From: Arthrobacter sp. H20
GTDB taxonomy: Bacteria; Actinomycetota; Actinomycetes; Actinomycetales; Micrococcaceae
DNA: 64,000 nucleotides
Direction of reading: 5' to 3'
Assembly: GCF_000520515.1 (NCBI RefSeq)
Contig: NZ_KI914759.1
Location: 104,183 to 168,182 of the forward strand
A program made the position numbers and the translations under genes. This document shows positions 16,178 through 24,078 of the stretch, piece by piece. Numbering within the stretch: position 1 is the stretch's first letter; every line of letters begins with the position of its first letter. The notes under the pieces are model-generated. The model had not been told where the DNA came from. It saw only the letters and a program-made list of their open reading frames with translations, and ran no database searches.

Positions 16178-17617
16178 CTAAACATCCAGCGCGCTCATGA
16201 CGTGCTTGATCCGGGTGTAGTCCTCAACGCCGTACATCGAGAGATCCTTGCCGTAGCCGGAACTTTTGAATCCTCCATGTGGCATCTCGGCGGTGAGAAG
16301 AATGTGGGTATTGATCCAGACGGCCCCGAAGTCGAGGTCGCGGGAGACCCGCATGGCCGTGCCATGATCGGTGGTCCAGATACTTGAGGCCAGCGCGTAC
16401 TCGACGTCGTTGGCCAGTTCCACCGCCTCAGCCTCGGTGGTGAACTTCTGCACAGTTATGACCGGGCCGAAGGTTTCCTTCTGGACAATGTCATCGCTCT
16501 GACGAGCGCCGGTGACAATAGTGGCTTCGTAGAAGTACCCCTTGTCGCCGGAGCGCTTGCCGCCGATCTCCACCGTGCAATGCTCCGGAAGCGCGTCCAT
16601 CACCGCGTTGACTGAGTTGAAGTGGTTGATGTTGTTCAGCGGACCGAAGTAATTTTGGGAATCATCGGCGTTGCCCGTCGTCAACGTTTCGGTGTGGGCC
16701 ACCATGGCGGCCACCAGATCGTCGTGGACGGAGTCCTGCACCAGCACTCGGGTGATCGCCGTGCAGTCCTGGCCCGCGTTGAAGAAGGAGAACTCGGCGA
16801 TTGCTGCGGCGGTCTTCTTGATGTCCGCGTCAGCGAAAACGACAGCTGGCGCCTTACCGCCCAGTTCGAGGTGAGCGCGCTTGAGTGTCTTGGCGGCTCC
16901 GGTGGCGACGGCGATGCCGGCGCGCACCGATCCCGTGATCGAAACCAGCCCGGGGACCGGGTGGTCCACCATGGCCGCGCCAGTCTCGCCGGTCCCGAGC
17001 ACCACGTTCAGCACACCGGGAGGCAGGATCCCCTGGGTGAGCTTCGCCAGCACCAGGGTGGATTCGGGGGTGGTGTCACTAGGCTTGAGGACAACGGTGT
17101 TGCCGGCTGCCAGCGCGGGACCGATCTTCCAGATGGCCATCAGCAACGGATAGTTCCACGGCGCGACCTGGGCAACCACGCCGATCGGCTCGCGGCGGAT
17201 ATAGGAGGTGTGCCCTTCGACGTACTCGCCAGCTGACTTGCCTTCCAGCAGTCGGGCGGCGCCGGCAAAGAAGCGAAGCTGGTCGGCACCTACTGCGACT
17301 TCCTCGGCCGCGATCAGGTCGCGTACCTGACCGGTATTTCGGTGCTGCGCTTCCACCAGCTCGTCGCTGGCCGCCTCAAGCGCGTCGGCCAGCTTCAGCA
17401 GCATGAGCTGGCGCTGACTCGGCGTGACGTGCTTGAACCTGGTGAAAGCCTCGGCGGCCGCCGTCATGGCGACGTCCACATCCGACGTCAGCGAAACGGG
17501 CGCCTTCGCCACAACCTCACCGTTGGTCGGATTGACGATGTCCAGCAGTTCGGTGCCAGCCGGCGTCACGAACTCGCCGTTGATAAAATTCTGGAGGGTG
17601 GTTACCACGGTATTCAT
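16178..17617 (-). CDS. Gamma-aminobutyraldehyde dehydrogenase-like ALDH
   Basis: This 479-residue ALDH superfamily enzyme has catalytic N155 (VAPWNYPLL), E251 (HLELGGKAP) and C285 (NAGQDCTAITR). The short N-terminus, the NAGQDC motif and the C-terminal HGGFKSSGYGKDLSMYGVEDYTRIKHVM fit the aminobutyraldehyde/betaine-aldehyde group. The likely reaction is 4-aminobutanal + NAD+ to GABA, which would join the amine oxidase product to the GabT substrate. It heads a two-gene operon with gabT. A 20-bp palindrome lies 22 bp upstream of its start, and pucR is divergent. A succinic semialdehyde or other aldehyde substrate cannot be excluded. Confidence 0.88.
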   Translation of the reverse strand: MNTVVTTLQNFINGEFVTPAGTELLDIVNPTNGEVVAKAPVSLTSDVDVAMTAAAEAFTRFKHVTPSQRQLMLLKLADALEAASDELVEAQHRNTGQVRDLIAAEEVAVGADQLRFFAGAARLLEGKSAGEYVEGHTSYIRREPIGVVAQVAPWNYPLLMAIWKIGPALAAGNTVVLKPSDTTPESTLVLAKLTQGILPPGVLNVVLGTGETGAAMVDHPVPGLVSITGSVRAGIAVATGAAKTLKRAHLELGGKAPAVVFADADIKKTAAAIAEFSFFNAGQDCTAITRVLVQDSVHDDLVAAMVAHTETLTTGNADDSQNYFGPLNNINHFNSVNAVMDALPEHCTVEIGGKRSGDKGYFYEATIVTGARQSDDIVQKETFGPVITVQKFTTEAEAVELANDVEYALASSIWTTDHGTAMRVSRDLDFGAVWINTHILLTAEMPHGGFKSSGYGKDLSMYGVEDYTRIKHVMSALDV

Positions 17618-17638
17618 CCCTTTTCTGGTGATGGGTCA

Positions 17639-17658
17639 ACGGATCACTGCGGATCCGT
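17639..17658. promoter_or_regulatory. Palindrome ACGGATC-N6-GATCCGT upstream of the GABA operon
   Basis: Perfect 7-bp arms (17639-17645 and 17652-17658) lie in the 162-bp gap between the aldehyde dehydrogenase-gabT operon and the divergent pucR gene. A related half-site, GATCCGC, occurs at 17714-17720. A separate TATAGT hexamer at 17768-17773 could be the pucR -10. PucR binding is inferred. Confidence 0.5.
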
Positions 17659-17779
17659 CGCAGCGTAAATCCACTGCCGACCCTACGCCCCCTGACATTC
17701 CTCGGCCTAGGGTGATCCGCACAACGGTACGAGCCACCTGTGATGCACCCGCACAGTGTCGCCGTCATATAGTTGAGGG

Positions 17780-19189
17780 ATGGCCATCACGCTCCCCGCT
17801 CTCCTTTCGGCCGCTGGCCTCGGCCTCCACCCCGTCGGGTCGACCCACGCCCTGGACACCCCCATCCAATGGGTAGCCGTCACCGAACTCGAGGACCCGC
17901 TGCCCTTCCTCAGCGGCGGAGAAGTGGTCCTGACAACTGGGGTGAGGCAAAAGACGACAGCTGCCCAGCGTGCCTTTGTGCGCCGTGTGCACGAATCCGG
18001 GGCGCTGGGTATCGGATTCGGCACCGGCCTCGGGCATCAACAGGTCCCGCCAGCCCTGATCGGAGAGGCTGACGCCCTGGGGCTTCCTGTGTTCCATGTC
18101 CCCTACGAAACGCCGTTCATTGCGATCGGAAAGATCGTTGCTGATTCACTTTCGGCTGACCACTATTCACGGCTCGAGAGCCTGCTGAAGGGTCACCAGA
18201 TTCTTGCGTCAGCGCTCCTCGGAGAGGGCGGCCTGCCCCAGTTACTCAAGGAACTTGCAGCCATGCTGGGTACCGGCGTCGTCCTCTCGCAGTACGGGGC
18301 GGAGCTGTTCGCTACCGCAGCACGATCGGGCGGTCATTGGCACCGGCTGCCGGTGGCAACTGGTTTGAAGGACCGCTGCACACTGGCCATCGCTGAACCC
18401 TATGACCCCAACGCCATCGTGGCGTATGCGCAGAGCCTCATTAGCGTTGAGTTGAGCAACCAGGCGCGACGACGGGCGAGCGAACGCGCTGTTGCCGGGC
18501 AACTCTTCCAGGACGTGGTGCGGGGGACGCTCGCTGGTCCGGACGCCGTCGCACGCCTCGGCGGGGCAGGAATCGACACCGGGCTGAGGCAGGTGGTACT
18601 GATCGTTGAGGTGGCTTCCGGCCAGCGCCGCGCGCTCCGTACCCTGCCAACACCGGCGGGTTTCGACTCGGGAGTTGAAGCCCTCGTTGACGAGAGGCTG
18701 GTGATCGCCGTGCCCGACGGCGACGGGCCAACCCTTGGCCAGCGGATGAGCGGGTACCTGCACGGGGCCGGGTTGACCGCCAAGGTCGGTTTTGGGGGCG
18801 CCTATGCACAGGCGAGCGGCTTCCGTTGGAGCTACTTCGAGGCGCGCGAATCGCTTACGCGCGGGCTCCCCGTCAACAGCCCGGACCGGCTCAGTCTGAC
18901 GTCGCTGCTGATGGCCAGCGAGGATGTGCCCCTCGCGGACCTCGCTGCCGAAGCGCTGGACCCCGTAGCCGCGTTCGACCAGCGGCACCACGCCGAATTG
19001 CTGCTCACGCTTGAGCGGTACCTGTCGCTGAACGGTTCGGTGGCTGCAGTGGCCGAGGTCCTGCAGCTCCACCGGAATACCGTCCGGTACCGGCTGCAGC
19101 AGATCCAGGACCTCAGCGGTTATGATCCCGGGGTCACAGCTGATCGAGTCCATTTGTATCTGGCCTTGAACGTAAGGGGGCTGCGGTAG
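17780..19189 (+). CDS. PucR-family transcriptional regulator
   Basis: This 469-residue protein has an N-terminal PucR domain (residues 1 to about 125, starting MAITLPALLSAAGLGLHPVG), a central GGDEF-like domain of the family (about 270-370) and a C-terminal helix-turn-helix ending with LNGSVAAVAEVLQLHRNTVRYRLQQIQDLSGYDP (about 420-453), the diagnostic HTH_30 pattern. PucR proteins usually activate nitrogen-compound catabolism and respond to the pathway metabolite. Divergence from the aldehyde dehydrogenase-gabT pair makes those genes the probable targets, with GABA or a precursor as inducer. GAGGG sits just before the ATG. Confidence 0.92.
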   Translation: MAITLPALLSAAGLGLHPVGSTHALDTPIQWVAVTELEDPLPFLSGGEVVLTTGVRQKTTAAQRAFVRRVHESGALGIGFGTGLGHQQVPPALIGEADALGLPVFHVPYETPFIAIGKIVADSLSADHYSRLESLLKGHQILASALLGEGGLPQLLKELAAMLGTGVVLSQYGAELFATAARSGGHWHRLPVATGLKDRCTLAIAEPYDPNAIVAYAQSLISVELSNQARRRASERAVAGQLFQDVVRGTLAGPDAVARLGGAGIDTGLRQVVLIVEVASGQRRALRTLPTPAGFDSGVEALVDERLVIAVPDGDGPTLGQRMSGYLHGAGLTAKVGFGGAYAQASGFRWSYFEARESLTRGLPVNSPDRLSLTSLLMASEDVPLADLAAEALDPVAAFDQRHHAELLLTLERYLSLNGSVAAVAEVLQLHRNTVRYRLQQIQDLSGYDPGVTADRVHLYLALNVRGLR

Positions 19190-19226
19190 CCGGCCTACGG
19201 ATTCCGGCGGCGGCACCGCAATTTTA
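19182..19226 (+). terminator. Candidate terminator after pucR
   Basis: Nested inverted repeats TGCGGT...ACCGCA (19182-19187, 19215-19220) and GCCGG...CCGGC (19189-19193, 19204-19208) span the pucR stop codon. They are followed at once by ATTTTA. The stem is interrupted by an asymmetric bulge, so strength is uncertain. Confidence 0.5.
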
Positions 19227-19358
19227 GAATAAGCTGGTATTCCATGATTCGGCGTGGTCAAATTACCTCAGCCAGACAGCAACCGCTCCCCGCGACGCGC
19301 ATCCGGCGGATGCCGCTCAAGGGGGACTTGAGGGCGCTTCTCACGGAAAGACGCTCTC

Positions 19359-20345
19359 ATGACACACCGTAATCGCCTGTTGGCTTTTGGCGCCTGCGCC
19401 GCACTCGTTGCCGGCTCCACCTTCCTCGCAGCCCCGGCAGTGGCAGCTCCCAACTCTGCAGCATGCATTTCGGCGCAGACGGCACTCGGGTTCTCGCTGG
19501 ACTCCGCGTCAGTTGATATCGGCCTCGCCTACGACCTGAAGGCAGCTATTGCCGCCGTCGAAGCCGCCGGTGTTGCGCTGGAAGAGGCATACCTGAATGC
19601 CGACGTGGCAGAGACCGAGGTGTACGCCGCATACGAGTCAGCATTCGAGGCCTTCGAGGCGGCAATTGTCGCCGTTGACCTAACCCAGGCTGCCCTTGAC
19701 GCGGCGCAGACCGCCAAGATTTTCGCTGATGATCGGGTGGAGGCCGCTGAGCTGGCTCTCGCCGCGGTGGGGGCTGACGACGCCGCAGGCCGTCTTGCCG
19801 CCGAAGCCGAACTGACAGCAGCCCGAGCCGTGCAGACGGAGGCGACCAGTGAGTTGGCGACGAGGCAGGTGGAGCGGGACGCCGCACCTGCCTCACTCGT
19901 GGCCGCTGAAGCTGTCCTGATGGAGGCGCAAACCGCACTGGATAACGCGCTCTATACCGACGACCTAATCGCCGCCGAAGATGCCTACTATGCCGCAGTC
20001 GATGTAATCGAGGGGATCCTGTCCGATCTGGACGGTCCGGGCACCAGTCCTGAAGAGGTACAGGCGCTGGTGAACGCGGCCCTCGCAGCCTGCGCCGCGA
20101 CTGGGAATGGGACAGGCCAGGGCATCGAGGTTCCCGTCATCGCGATAACTCCCGGCCCCCCGTCCAACCCAGGCGTCGTCGCGGCCGGAACCAGTACCGG
20201 AACCGGGAGAGGGCTGAATGTGCAAACCGCTGCCAGCGATTCAGGCGAGCGCGGCAGCGTGCTTGAGCTCACCGGAGCGGCGGGAGCGGCGCTGCTCCTT
20301 CTTTCAGGTGTTGCTCTCTGGTTCCGCCGATCCACCAGGGCCTGA
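19359..20345 (+). CDS. Secreted Ala-rich coiled-coil surface protein, probable sortase substrate
   Basis: This 328-residue protein has a Sec signal peptide (residues 1-29, cleavage likely after APAVA or AVAAP), a long Ala/Glu-rich helical region (about 45-235), a Gly/Thr/Pro-rich linker and a C-terminal sorting-like tail. The tail reads LNVQTA (286-291), a charged spacer, a hydrophobic helix (about 300-321) and RRSTRA. The arrangement equals an LPXTG-type wall-anchor signal but with LNVQTA in place of LPXTG. A class F sortase gene starts 2 bp after its stop, so substrate and enzyme are probably co-translated. It resembles no family I can name. Function is probably structural or adhesive at the surface. 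Confidence 0.8.
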   Translation: MTHRNRLLAFGACAALVAGSTFLAAPAVAAPNSAACISAQTALGFSLDSASVDIGLAYDLKAAIAAVEAAGVALEEAYLNADVAETEVYAAYESAFEAFEAAIVAVDLTQAALDAAQTAKIFADDRVEAAELALAAVGADDAAGRLAAEAELTAARAVQTEATSELATRQVERDAAPASLVAAEAVLMEAQTALDNALYTDDLIAAEDAYYAAVDVIEGILSDLDGPGTSPEEVQALVNAALAACAATGNGTGQGIEVPVIAITPGPPSNPGVVAAGTSTGTGRGLNVQTAASDSGERGSVLELTGAAGAALLLLSGVALWFRRSTRA

Positions 20346-20347
20346 CG

Positions 20348-20998
20348 ATGCCGAGCCGGCGGCATCCTGCCGCCCGCTGGATGGGTCTGGCACTGTCGGC
20401 TGCCCTGATCGTTGCGGCCTCTCCGATGGCTGGGGCGGCACCGACTGCGTCTGAGCCGCCCGGACGCCAGATGCAAGCTGCCGCGTATGTGCCGGAACCT
20501 CCAACGCAGGAACCCGTAGCACCTCGCGCGGCACCCTCCGCGGTCGCTGAACCGGCAGCATCCCCGCCGGGCTGGCTGACGGTGGAGGCAGCCGGTATCG
20601 ACCAGTCGATCCTGCCCCTCACCCCGTCGACCGAAGAGACCGCTACCCAGTCGATCGTGCCCCCGCTGACTCTTGAGGCCTACTGGTTGACTTCCTTCGG
20701 GACGCCTGGTCGCGCCTCGGAGGACACCACCTATATCACCGGCCACAGCTGGGAGGACCGGGACGCACCCTTTAACCGGCTCAGCACCGATGCCGAGGTT
20801 GGCGATGAAATAGTGCTGACCACCGAAACCGGTGTCCTCGACTACGTCATCGATTCGGTCACCACCCATGACAAGAACACCCTGAAAGACAGCGAAATCT
20901 GGGATATTGTGCCTAACCGCCTGGTACTGATCAGCTGCTACACCGAGGACATCTGGGGCAAGAATGTAGTGATCACTGCTACTCCCAGCAGCAGCTGA
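20348..20998 (+). CDS. Class F sortase
   Basis: This 216-residue protein has an N-terminal hydrophobic segment (about 11-31) acting as signal or anchor, a Pro/Ala-rich extracytoplasmic linker and a sortase domain from about residue 76. The catalytic His is H133 in YITGHSW and the catalytic Cys is C197 in LVLISCYTED. Where sortases usually have the third catalytic residue, Arg, shortly after the Cys, this protein reads WGKNVVITA with Lys at 205. It probably joins the LNVQTA-bearing protein encoded 2 bp upstream to the cell wall. The short, compact form without extra domains fits the actinobacterial class F group. Confidence 0.87.
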   Translation: MPSRRHPAARWMGLALSAALIVAASPMAGAAPTASEPPGRQMQAAAYVPEPPTQEPVAPRAAPSAVAEPAASPPGWLTVEAAGIDQSILPLTPSTEETATQSIVPPLTLEAYWLTSFGTPGRASEDTTYITGHSWEDRDAPFNRLSTDAEVGDEIVLTTETGVLDYVIDSVTTHDKNTLKDSEIWDIVPNRLVLISCYTEDIWGKNVVITATPSSS

Positions 20999-21006
20999 TC
21001 AACTCA

Positions 21007-21690
21007 GTGATTGTCCAATACGTAGTGGCTTCCGCATCAGAGGTCGCCTCAGCCCTGGCACCGCTGGGAGGGCTTGACCAGTTCATACCAGAGCCGGTCC
21101 GCAGTGCTGCTGGCCGGCATCAACACGCGCAGGACAGATTATCGTACAGTGCCGCCCATGCTGTTTTCCGCTTGGCGGCGGCGCATCGCATCGGGAGTGC
21201 CCCGTCCGCGAGCGCATCACTGAACGTGACCCGCTCGTGCCGAACTTGCGGCTCCAGCCTGCATGGGAAACCAGCTGTCGCGGGAGTTGAGCTCAGCCTG
21301 TCCCGTTCTGCAGGAATGGTCATGGTTGCCTCGGCTCCGGCGGGGCAGCCCATCGGAGCCGATATCGAGCATATTCCCCCAGCCGTCTTCGATGGATTCG
21401 ACAGCTACGCCCTGTCACCAGCCGAGCGGGCCACCCTGCAGGCCGACGACGCCGGTTCCCGCCTTCGGTTGTGGGTCGCCAAGGAAGCAGTCCTGAAGGC
21501 AGCCGGTCACGGGCTCAGCATCGAACCCCACACCCTGTCCATCAGTGATAGCCGCTGCGCCGGGCTGCCCGATGCAGAAGGAATGGAGCTCTTCTGGCTG
21601 GACGGAATGGCCGGGTTCGCTAGTGCATTGGCCGTACCAGCTGGTGCAGAGATAATCAGGCGTGAGCTGGCCGAGCTACTCACAAGTTAG
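21007..21690 (+). CDS. 4'-phosphopantetheinyl transferase superfamily protein (Sfp-like)
   Basis: The GTG-started 227-residue protein shows both metal/CoA motifs of Sfp-type transferases: PIGADIEHI (about 118-126, first Asp/Glu pair) and RLWVAKEAVLKAAGHGL (about 156-172, the WxxKEA motif). An RSCRTCGSSLHGKP segment (about 79-92) resembles the N-lobe substrate loop. Such enzymes transfer phosphopantetheine from CoA to a carrier-protein serine. No NRPS, PKS or carrier-protein gene is in the window, so the target is unknown and may be encoded elsewhere. It lies 8 bp after the sortase stop but is probably functionally unrelated to it. Confidence 0.87.
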   Translation: MIVQYVVASASEVASALAPLGGLDQFIPEPVRSAAGRHQHAQDRLSYSAAHAVFRLAAAHRIGSAPSASASLNVTRSCRTCGSSLHGKPAVAGVELSLSRSAGMVMVASAPAGQPIGADIEHIPPAVFDGFDSYALSPAERATLQADDAGSRLRLWVAKEAVLKAAGHGLSIEPHTLSISDSRCAGLPDAEGMELFWLDGMAGFASALAVPAGAEIIRRELAELLTS

Positions 21691-21694
21691 CCAC

Positions 21695-22054
21695 TTAGCC
21701 GCCGGTCGAGTGGCCAATGCAATACGGCGTCCACGGTCTAGCTTCCAGCCTGCCTTGGGCAATCGCCTGGCCGCACACGGCGCACACCCCGTACGTTCCG
21801 GCGTCGAGCCTCGCCAGAGCAGCATAAATCTCGTCAACTCTGGACCGCGCATCTGCGGCCAGTGCCGACATCTGCGAGAGTTCAGAGGCGATAGTGGTTC
21901 CCTCCGGGTCATGTTCGTCGTCGACGTTTGAGTTATCTCTCGCAGCACTGACCGAGCGGCCATCAGCGACCAACGCGGCAAGACTCGCCTGAGTGCGGGC
22001 GAGCTCCGAGGTCAGGAGCTGGCGATAGGTCTCGGACCCAGGATCTGCTGCCAT
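21695..22054 (-). CDS. TraR/DksA-family zinc-finger protein
   Basis: This 119-residue protein has a helical N-terminus (about 8-85) with the acidic DDEHDPEG turn, then the zinc-finger VCAVCGQAIAQGRLEARPWTPYCIGH. The ligand set reads Cys91, Cys94, Cys112 and His115, so the usual fourth Cys is a His. The RLEARPW motif is diagnostic of the family. DksA/TraR proteins bind the RNA polymerase secondary channel or act as small cytoplasmic regulators. The short actinobacterial members are of unknown function. The gene converges on the phosphopantetheinyl transferase with only 4 bp between stops. Confidence 0.87.
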   Translation of the reverse strand: MAADPGSETYRQLLTSELARTQASLAALVADGRSVSAARDNSNVDDEHDPEGTTIASELSQMSALAADARSRVDEIYAALARLDAGTYGVCAVCGQAIAQGRLEARPWTPYCIGHSTGG

Positions 22055-22168
22055 TAAGCAATCGTACGGGCAGGTTCGACGTCCGGGAGGGGACGGCAGT
22101 CAAGGCAGTGGACTATCCTAAAAAGCAGGTGTCCCACCCACCGGGTCGCTGCTGGGCTTAGGAACCGC

Positions 22169-22192
22169 TTTGCCATCCGGCCGGGCGGCAAA
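22169..22192 (+). promoter_or_regulatory. Leader hairpin before the GAF-ANTAR genes
   Basis: TTTGCC (22169-22174) and GGCAAA (22187-22192) form a 6-bp stem. The loop holds a CCGGCCGG core. It lies 14 nt before the first GAF-ANTAR start, just ahead of its ribosome-binding region. It could modulate translation or transcription of the pair; ANTAR proteins themselves act on RNA hairpins. Confidence 0.3.
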
Positions 22193-22206
22193 AACGTCAG
22201 GAAATT

Positions 22207-22896
22207 ATGGTTGAGCGGGCTCCGTCAAGCACAGATAGCAACCACTGGGACCTCTGCTACCCGTTCCTGGAGGAGCTACCTGTCACCGGCGCAGCAATCT
22301 CGATTGTTGGCGGATCAATCCAGGAAACTGTCGCCTATAGTGATGAGGTGGCCCGCACTCTTGACGAACTGCAGTTTGAGCTCGGGGAGGGCCCCCGGTG
22401 GGAAGCAATCGCTAGCCGGCTCCCGGTATTGATTCCAGATACGGGTGACGACTGGGATTCACGGTGTCCCATATTTGGCGCCGCGGTCCGTCGCACACCG
22501 GCAAAGGCTATGTTCGTCTTTCCGCTGACCCTGGGCGCCCTCGATATCGGCGTCGTCGAGCTGTACCGTACAAGTCCGGGAAAACTCAGCGGCACCGCCC
22601 AGTCCGTGGCGTCCGCCCTGACTGAGCGGACCTCCTGGACACTGCTCCGACGGATCCTGGCTCAGGACCCCGATCATGAACACTCGCTAGGGGGCGTCGA
22701 AGGCCCCTCCCTGTCAAGGCGGGAGATTCACCAGGCCACTGGCATGGTGCTGGCCCAGGCGAATGTCACTGCCACCAACGCATTGCTTCTGCTGCGGGGG
22801 CACTCCTTTTCTGAGAGCCGCTCCCTCAGGGAGGTGGCGATAGACGTAATTGAACGTCGAGTGAATTTTGCGCCACTTCCGCCACGTGCGGAGTAA
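22207..22896 (+). CDS. GAF and ANTAR domain protein 1
   Basis: This 229-residue protein has a GAF-like sensor (about residues 15-155, with FELGEGPRWEAIASRLPVLIPDTGDDWDSRCPIFGAAV). A C-terminal ANTAR RNA-binding domain (about 167-220, SRREIHQATGMVLAQANVTATNALLLLRGHSF) follows. ANTAR proteins act as antiterminators on paired stem-loops in transcripts. The GAF sensor lacks obvious haem or metal residues, so its signal is unknown. It is followed after 9 bp by a second protein of the same architecture but only distant sequence, suggesting old duplication or a heteromeric pair. Target transcripts are not evident. Confidence 0.88.
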   Translation: MVERAPSSTDSNHWDLCYPFLEELPVTGAAISIVGGSIQETVAYSDEVARTLDELQFELGEGPRWEAIASRLPVLIPDTGDDWDSRCPIFGAAVRRTPAKAMFVFPLTLGALDIGVVELYRTSPGKLSGTAQSVASALTERTSWTLLRRILAQDPDHEHSLGGVEGPSLSRREIHQATGMVLAQANVTATNALLLLRGHSFSESRSLREVAIDVIERRVNFAPLPPRAE

Positions 22897-22905
22897 ACTT
22901 TCTTC

Positions 22906-23619
22906 ATGGTGACTTCGACCCGGGCAGAGCGTGTCAGCGGCGCTTTCGTAAAGATCGCTGGAGCGTTAGTCGATGACTACGATGTCCTCGATCTTCTGCA
23001 TGTCCTCGTTGAGGAGTCGATCGGGATACTCAACGCCTCGGCGGCCGGACTCCTGCTGGTGGACCACCATGGCGAATTACAGGTACTGGCGTCCAGCAGC
23101 GAGGAAAGCCAGTTGGTGGAAGTGCTGCAGCTGGAAGCTGGGGCTGGCCCATGTGTTGAGTGCTTCCGAACGGGGGCGGTTGTCACAGTTGACGATATCT
23201 CAGAGCTCGGTGACCGCTGGCCGGCGTTCAAGCAAGCTGCACTGTCTCAGGGGTTCGTCTCGGTGCACGCCATACCGCTGCGCATCAGGGGCAGGGTCAT
23301 CGGCTCGCTCAATCTTTTTGGTGAAGTTGCCGGCGCACTCCCCCTGGAGGACGCGGCGATCGGCCAGGCGTTAGCCGATGTCGCCACAATCAGCATTCTC
23401 CAGGAGCGAGCTATTCGTGAGGCCGGTGTAGTTAACGATCAGCTTCAGCGCGCCCTAACCAGCCGCATTTTGATTGAGCAAGCCAAGGGTGTGGTAGCGC
23501 AATTGAGTAACGTGGATATGCAGGAGTCGTTTACCCGGATTCGAAACCATGCCCGCCGGAACCATCTCAGCCTGCGTGATACGGCTGCCAAAATCGTCGA
23601 CCGGTCGCTGTCGCTCTGA
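22906..23619 (+). CDS. GAF and ANTAR domain protein 2
   Basis: The 237-residue product begins with a helical segment, then a GAF domain (about 20-165, including ASAAGLLLVDHHGELQVLASSSEES and GPCVECFRTGAVVTVDDI). It ends with an ANTAR domain (about 177-232, RALTSRILIEQAKGVVAQLSNVDMQESFTRIRNHARRNHLSLRDTA). The EQAKG signature is classical for ANTAR. It is co-transcribed with the preceding GAF-ANTAR gene. The last eight codons, including the stop, lie in the first unit of a 24-bp tandem duplication, so the second unit repeats the end of the gene after its stop. Function is post-transcriptional regulation of unidentified genes. Confidence 0.9.
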   Translation: MVTSTRAERVSGAFVKIAGALVDDYDVLDLLHVLVEESIGILNASAAGLLLVDHHGELQVLASSSEESQLVEVLQLEAGAGPCVECFRTGAVVTVDDISELGDRWPAFKQAALSQGFVSVHAIPLRIRGRVIGSLNLFGEVAGALPLEDAAIGQALADVATISILQERAIREAGVVNDQLQRALTSRILIEQAKGVVAQLSNVDMQESFTRIRNHARRNHLSLRDTAAKIVDRSLSL

Positions 23620-23643
23620 GTCGACCGGTCGCTGTCGCGCTGA
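23596..23643 (+). repeat. 24-bp tandem duplication across a stop codon
   Basis: Bases 23596-23619 and 23620-23643 match at 23 of 24 positions (units begin GTCGACCGGTCGCTGTCGC). Each unit encodes VDRSLS(L/R) plus a TGA stop in the same frame. It is a direct duplication of the 3' end of the second GAF-ANTAR gene. Confidence 0.85.
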
Positions 23644-24078
23644 AAGCGTGGCCAGTCGGCCCGGTGGCTGGGGGGAATACCGGTCCGACTGGCAACGCAC
23701 GTTGTCAGGTTGCGTTCAGCCAGCCGATGTACCTAATCGACTAACTGACAGCGGTTCAACTGTCATATGATTCTCCATCTAAGTGTCGTTTGACTGTCTC
23801 AGAACTCATTCCTCATATACCTCCCCGAATACCGACGAATTTCAGGATTGGCTGGTCTGCCCCAGTTTGTGAGCTGGAACCGCCCGGGTACAAAACTTTC
23901 CGAAAGGAAGGAAGTATCGATGGAGCGAGAGCTATCGCAATGATTACCCCGTCCGAGTACTACCGCGGAATGTTTTCAACTCAACACGGTGCCGGGGTCT
24001 GGGGCAGTACATCAATCGTAGCCGATGGTTCTGACACCGTCTATGGTTTGTGTGATCCATCTCACCAGGCGTTGAAAC
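23644..24078. other. 435-bp intergenic region with inverted repeat and mini-ORF pair
   Basis: This gap holds no confident gene and is less G+C-rich than its surroundings. TGACAG-N8-CTGTCA at 23746-23765 is a perfect inverted repeat that could be an operator. Further right, AAGGAAGG (23904-23911) is a strong ribosome-binding site ahead of a seven-codon frame. A possible 54-codon frame overlaps that and runs into the end of the hydrolase gene on the opposite strand. Confidence 0.5.

Noticed and set aside
18242-19261. 339-codon minus-strand frame under pucR
   Set aside because: PucR has strong N- and C-terminal signatures on the plus strand. The minus frame shows none.
19988-20869. 293-codon minus-strand frame across the surface protein and sortase genes
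   Set aside because: Both plus-strand genes have signal peptides and a functional arrangement. The minus frame crosses the gene boundary and has no domain.
21007-21690. Part of a siderophore or polyketide cluster because of the phosphopantetheinyl transferase
   Set aside because: No carrier protein, NRPS, PKS or siderophore export gene occurs anywhere in the window, and menF lies in a menaquinone context.
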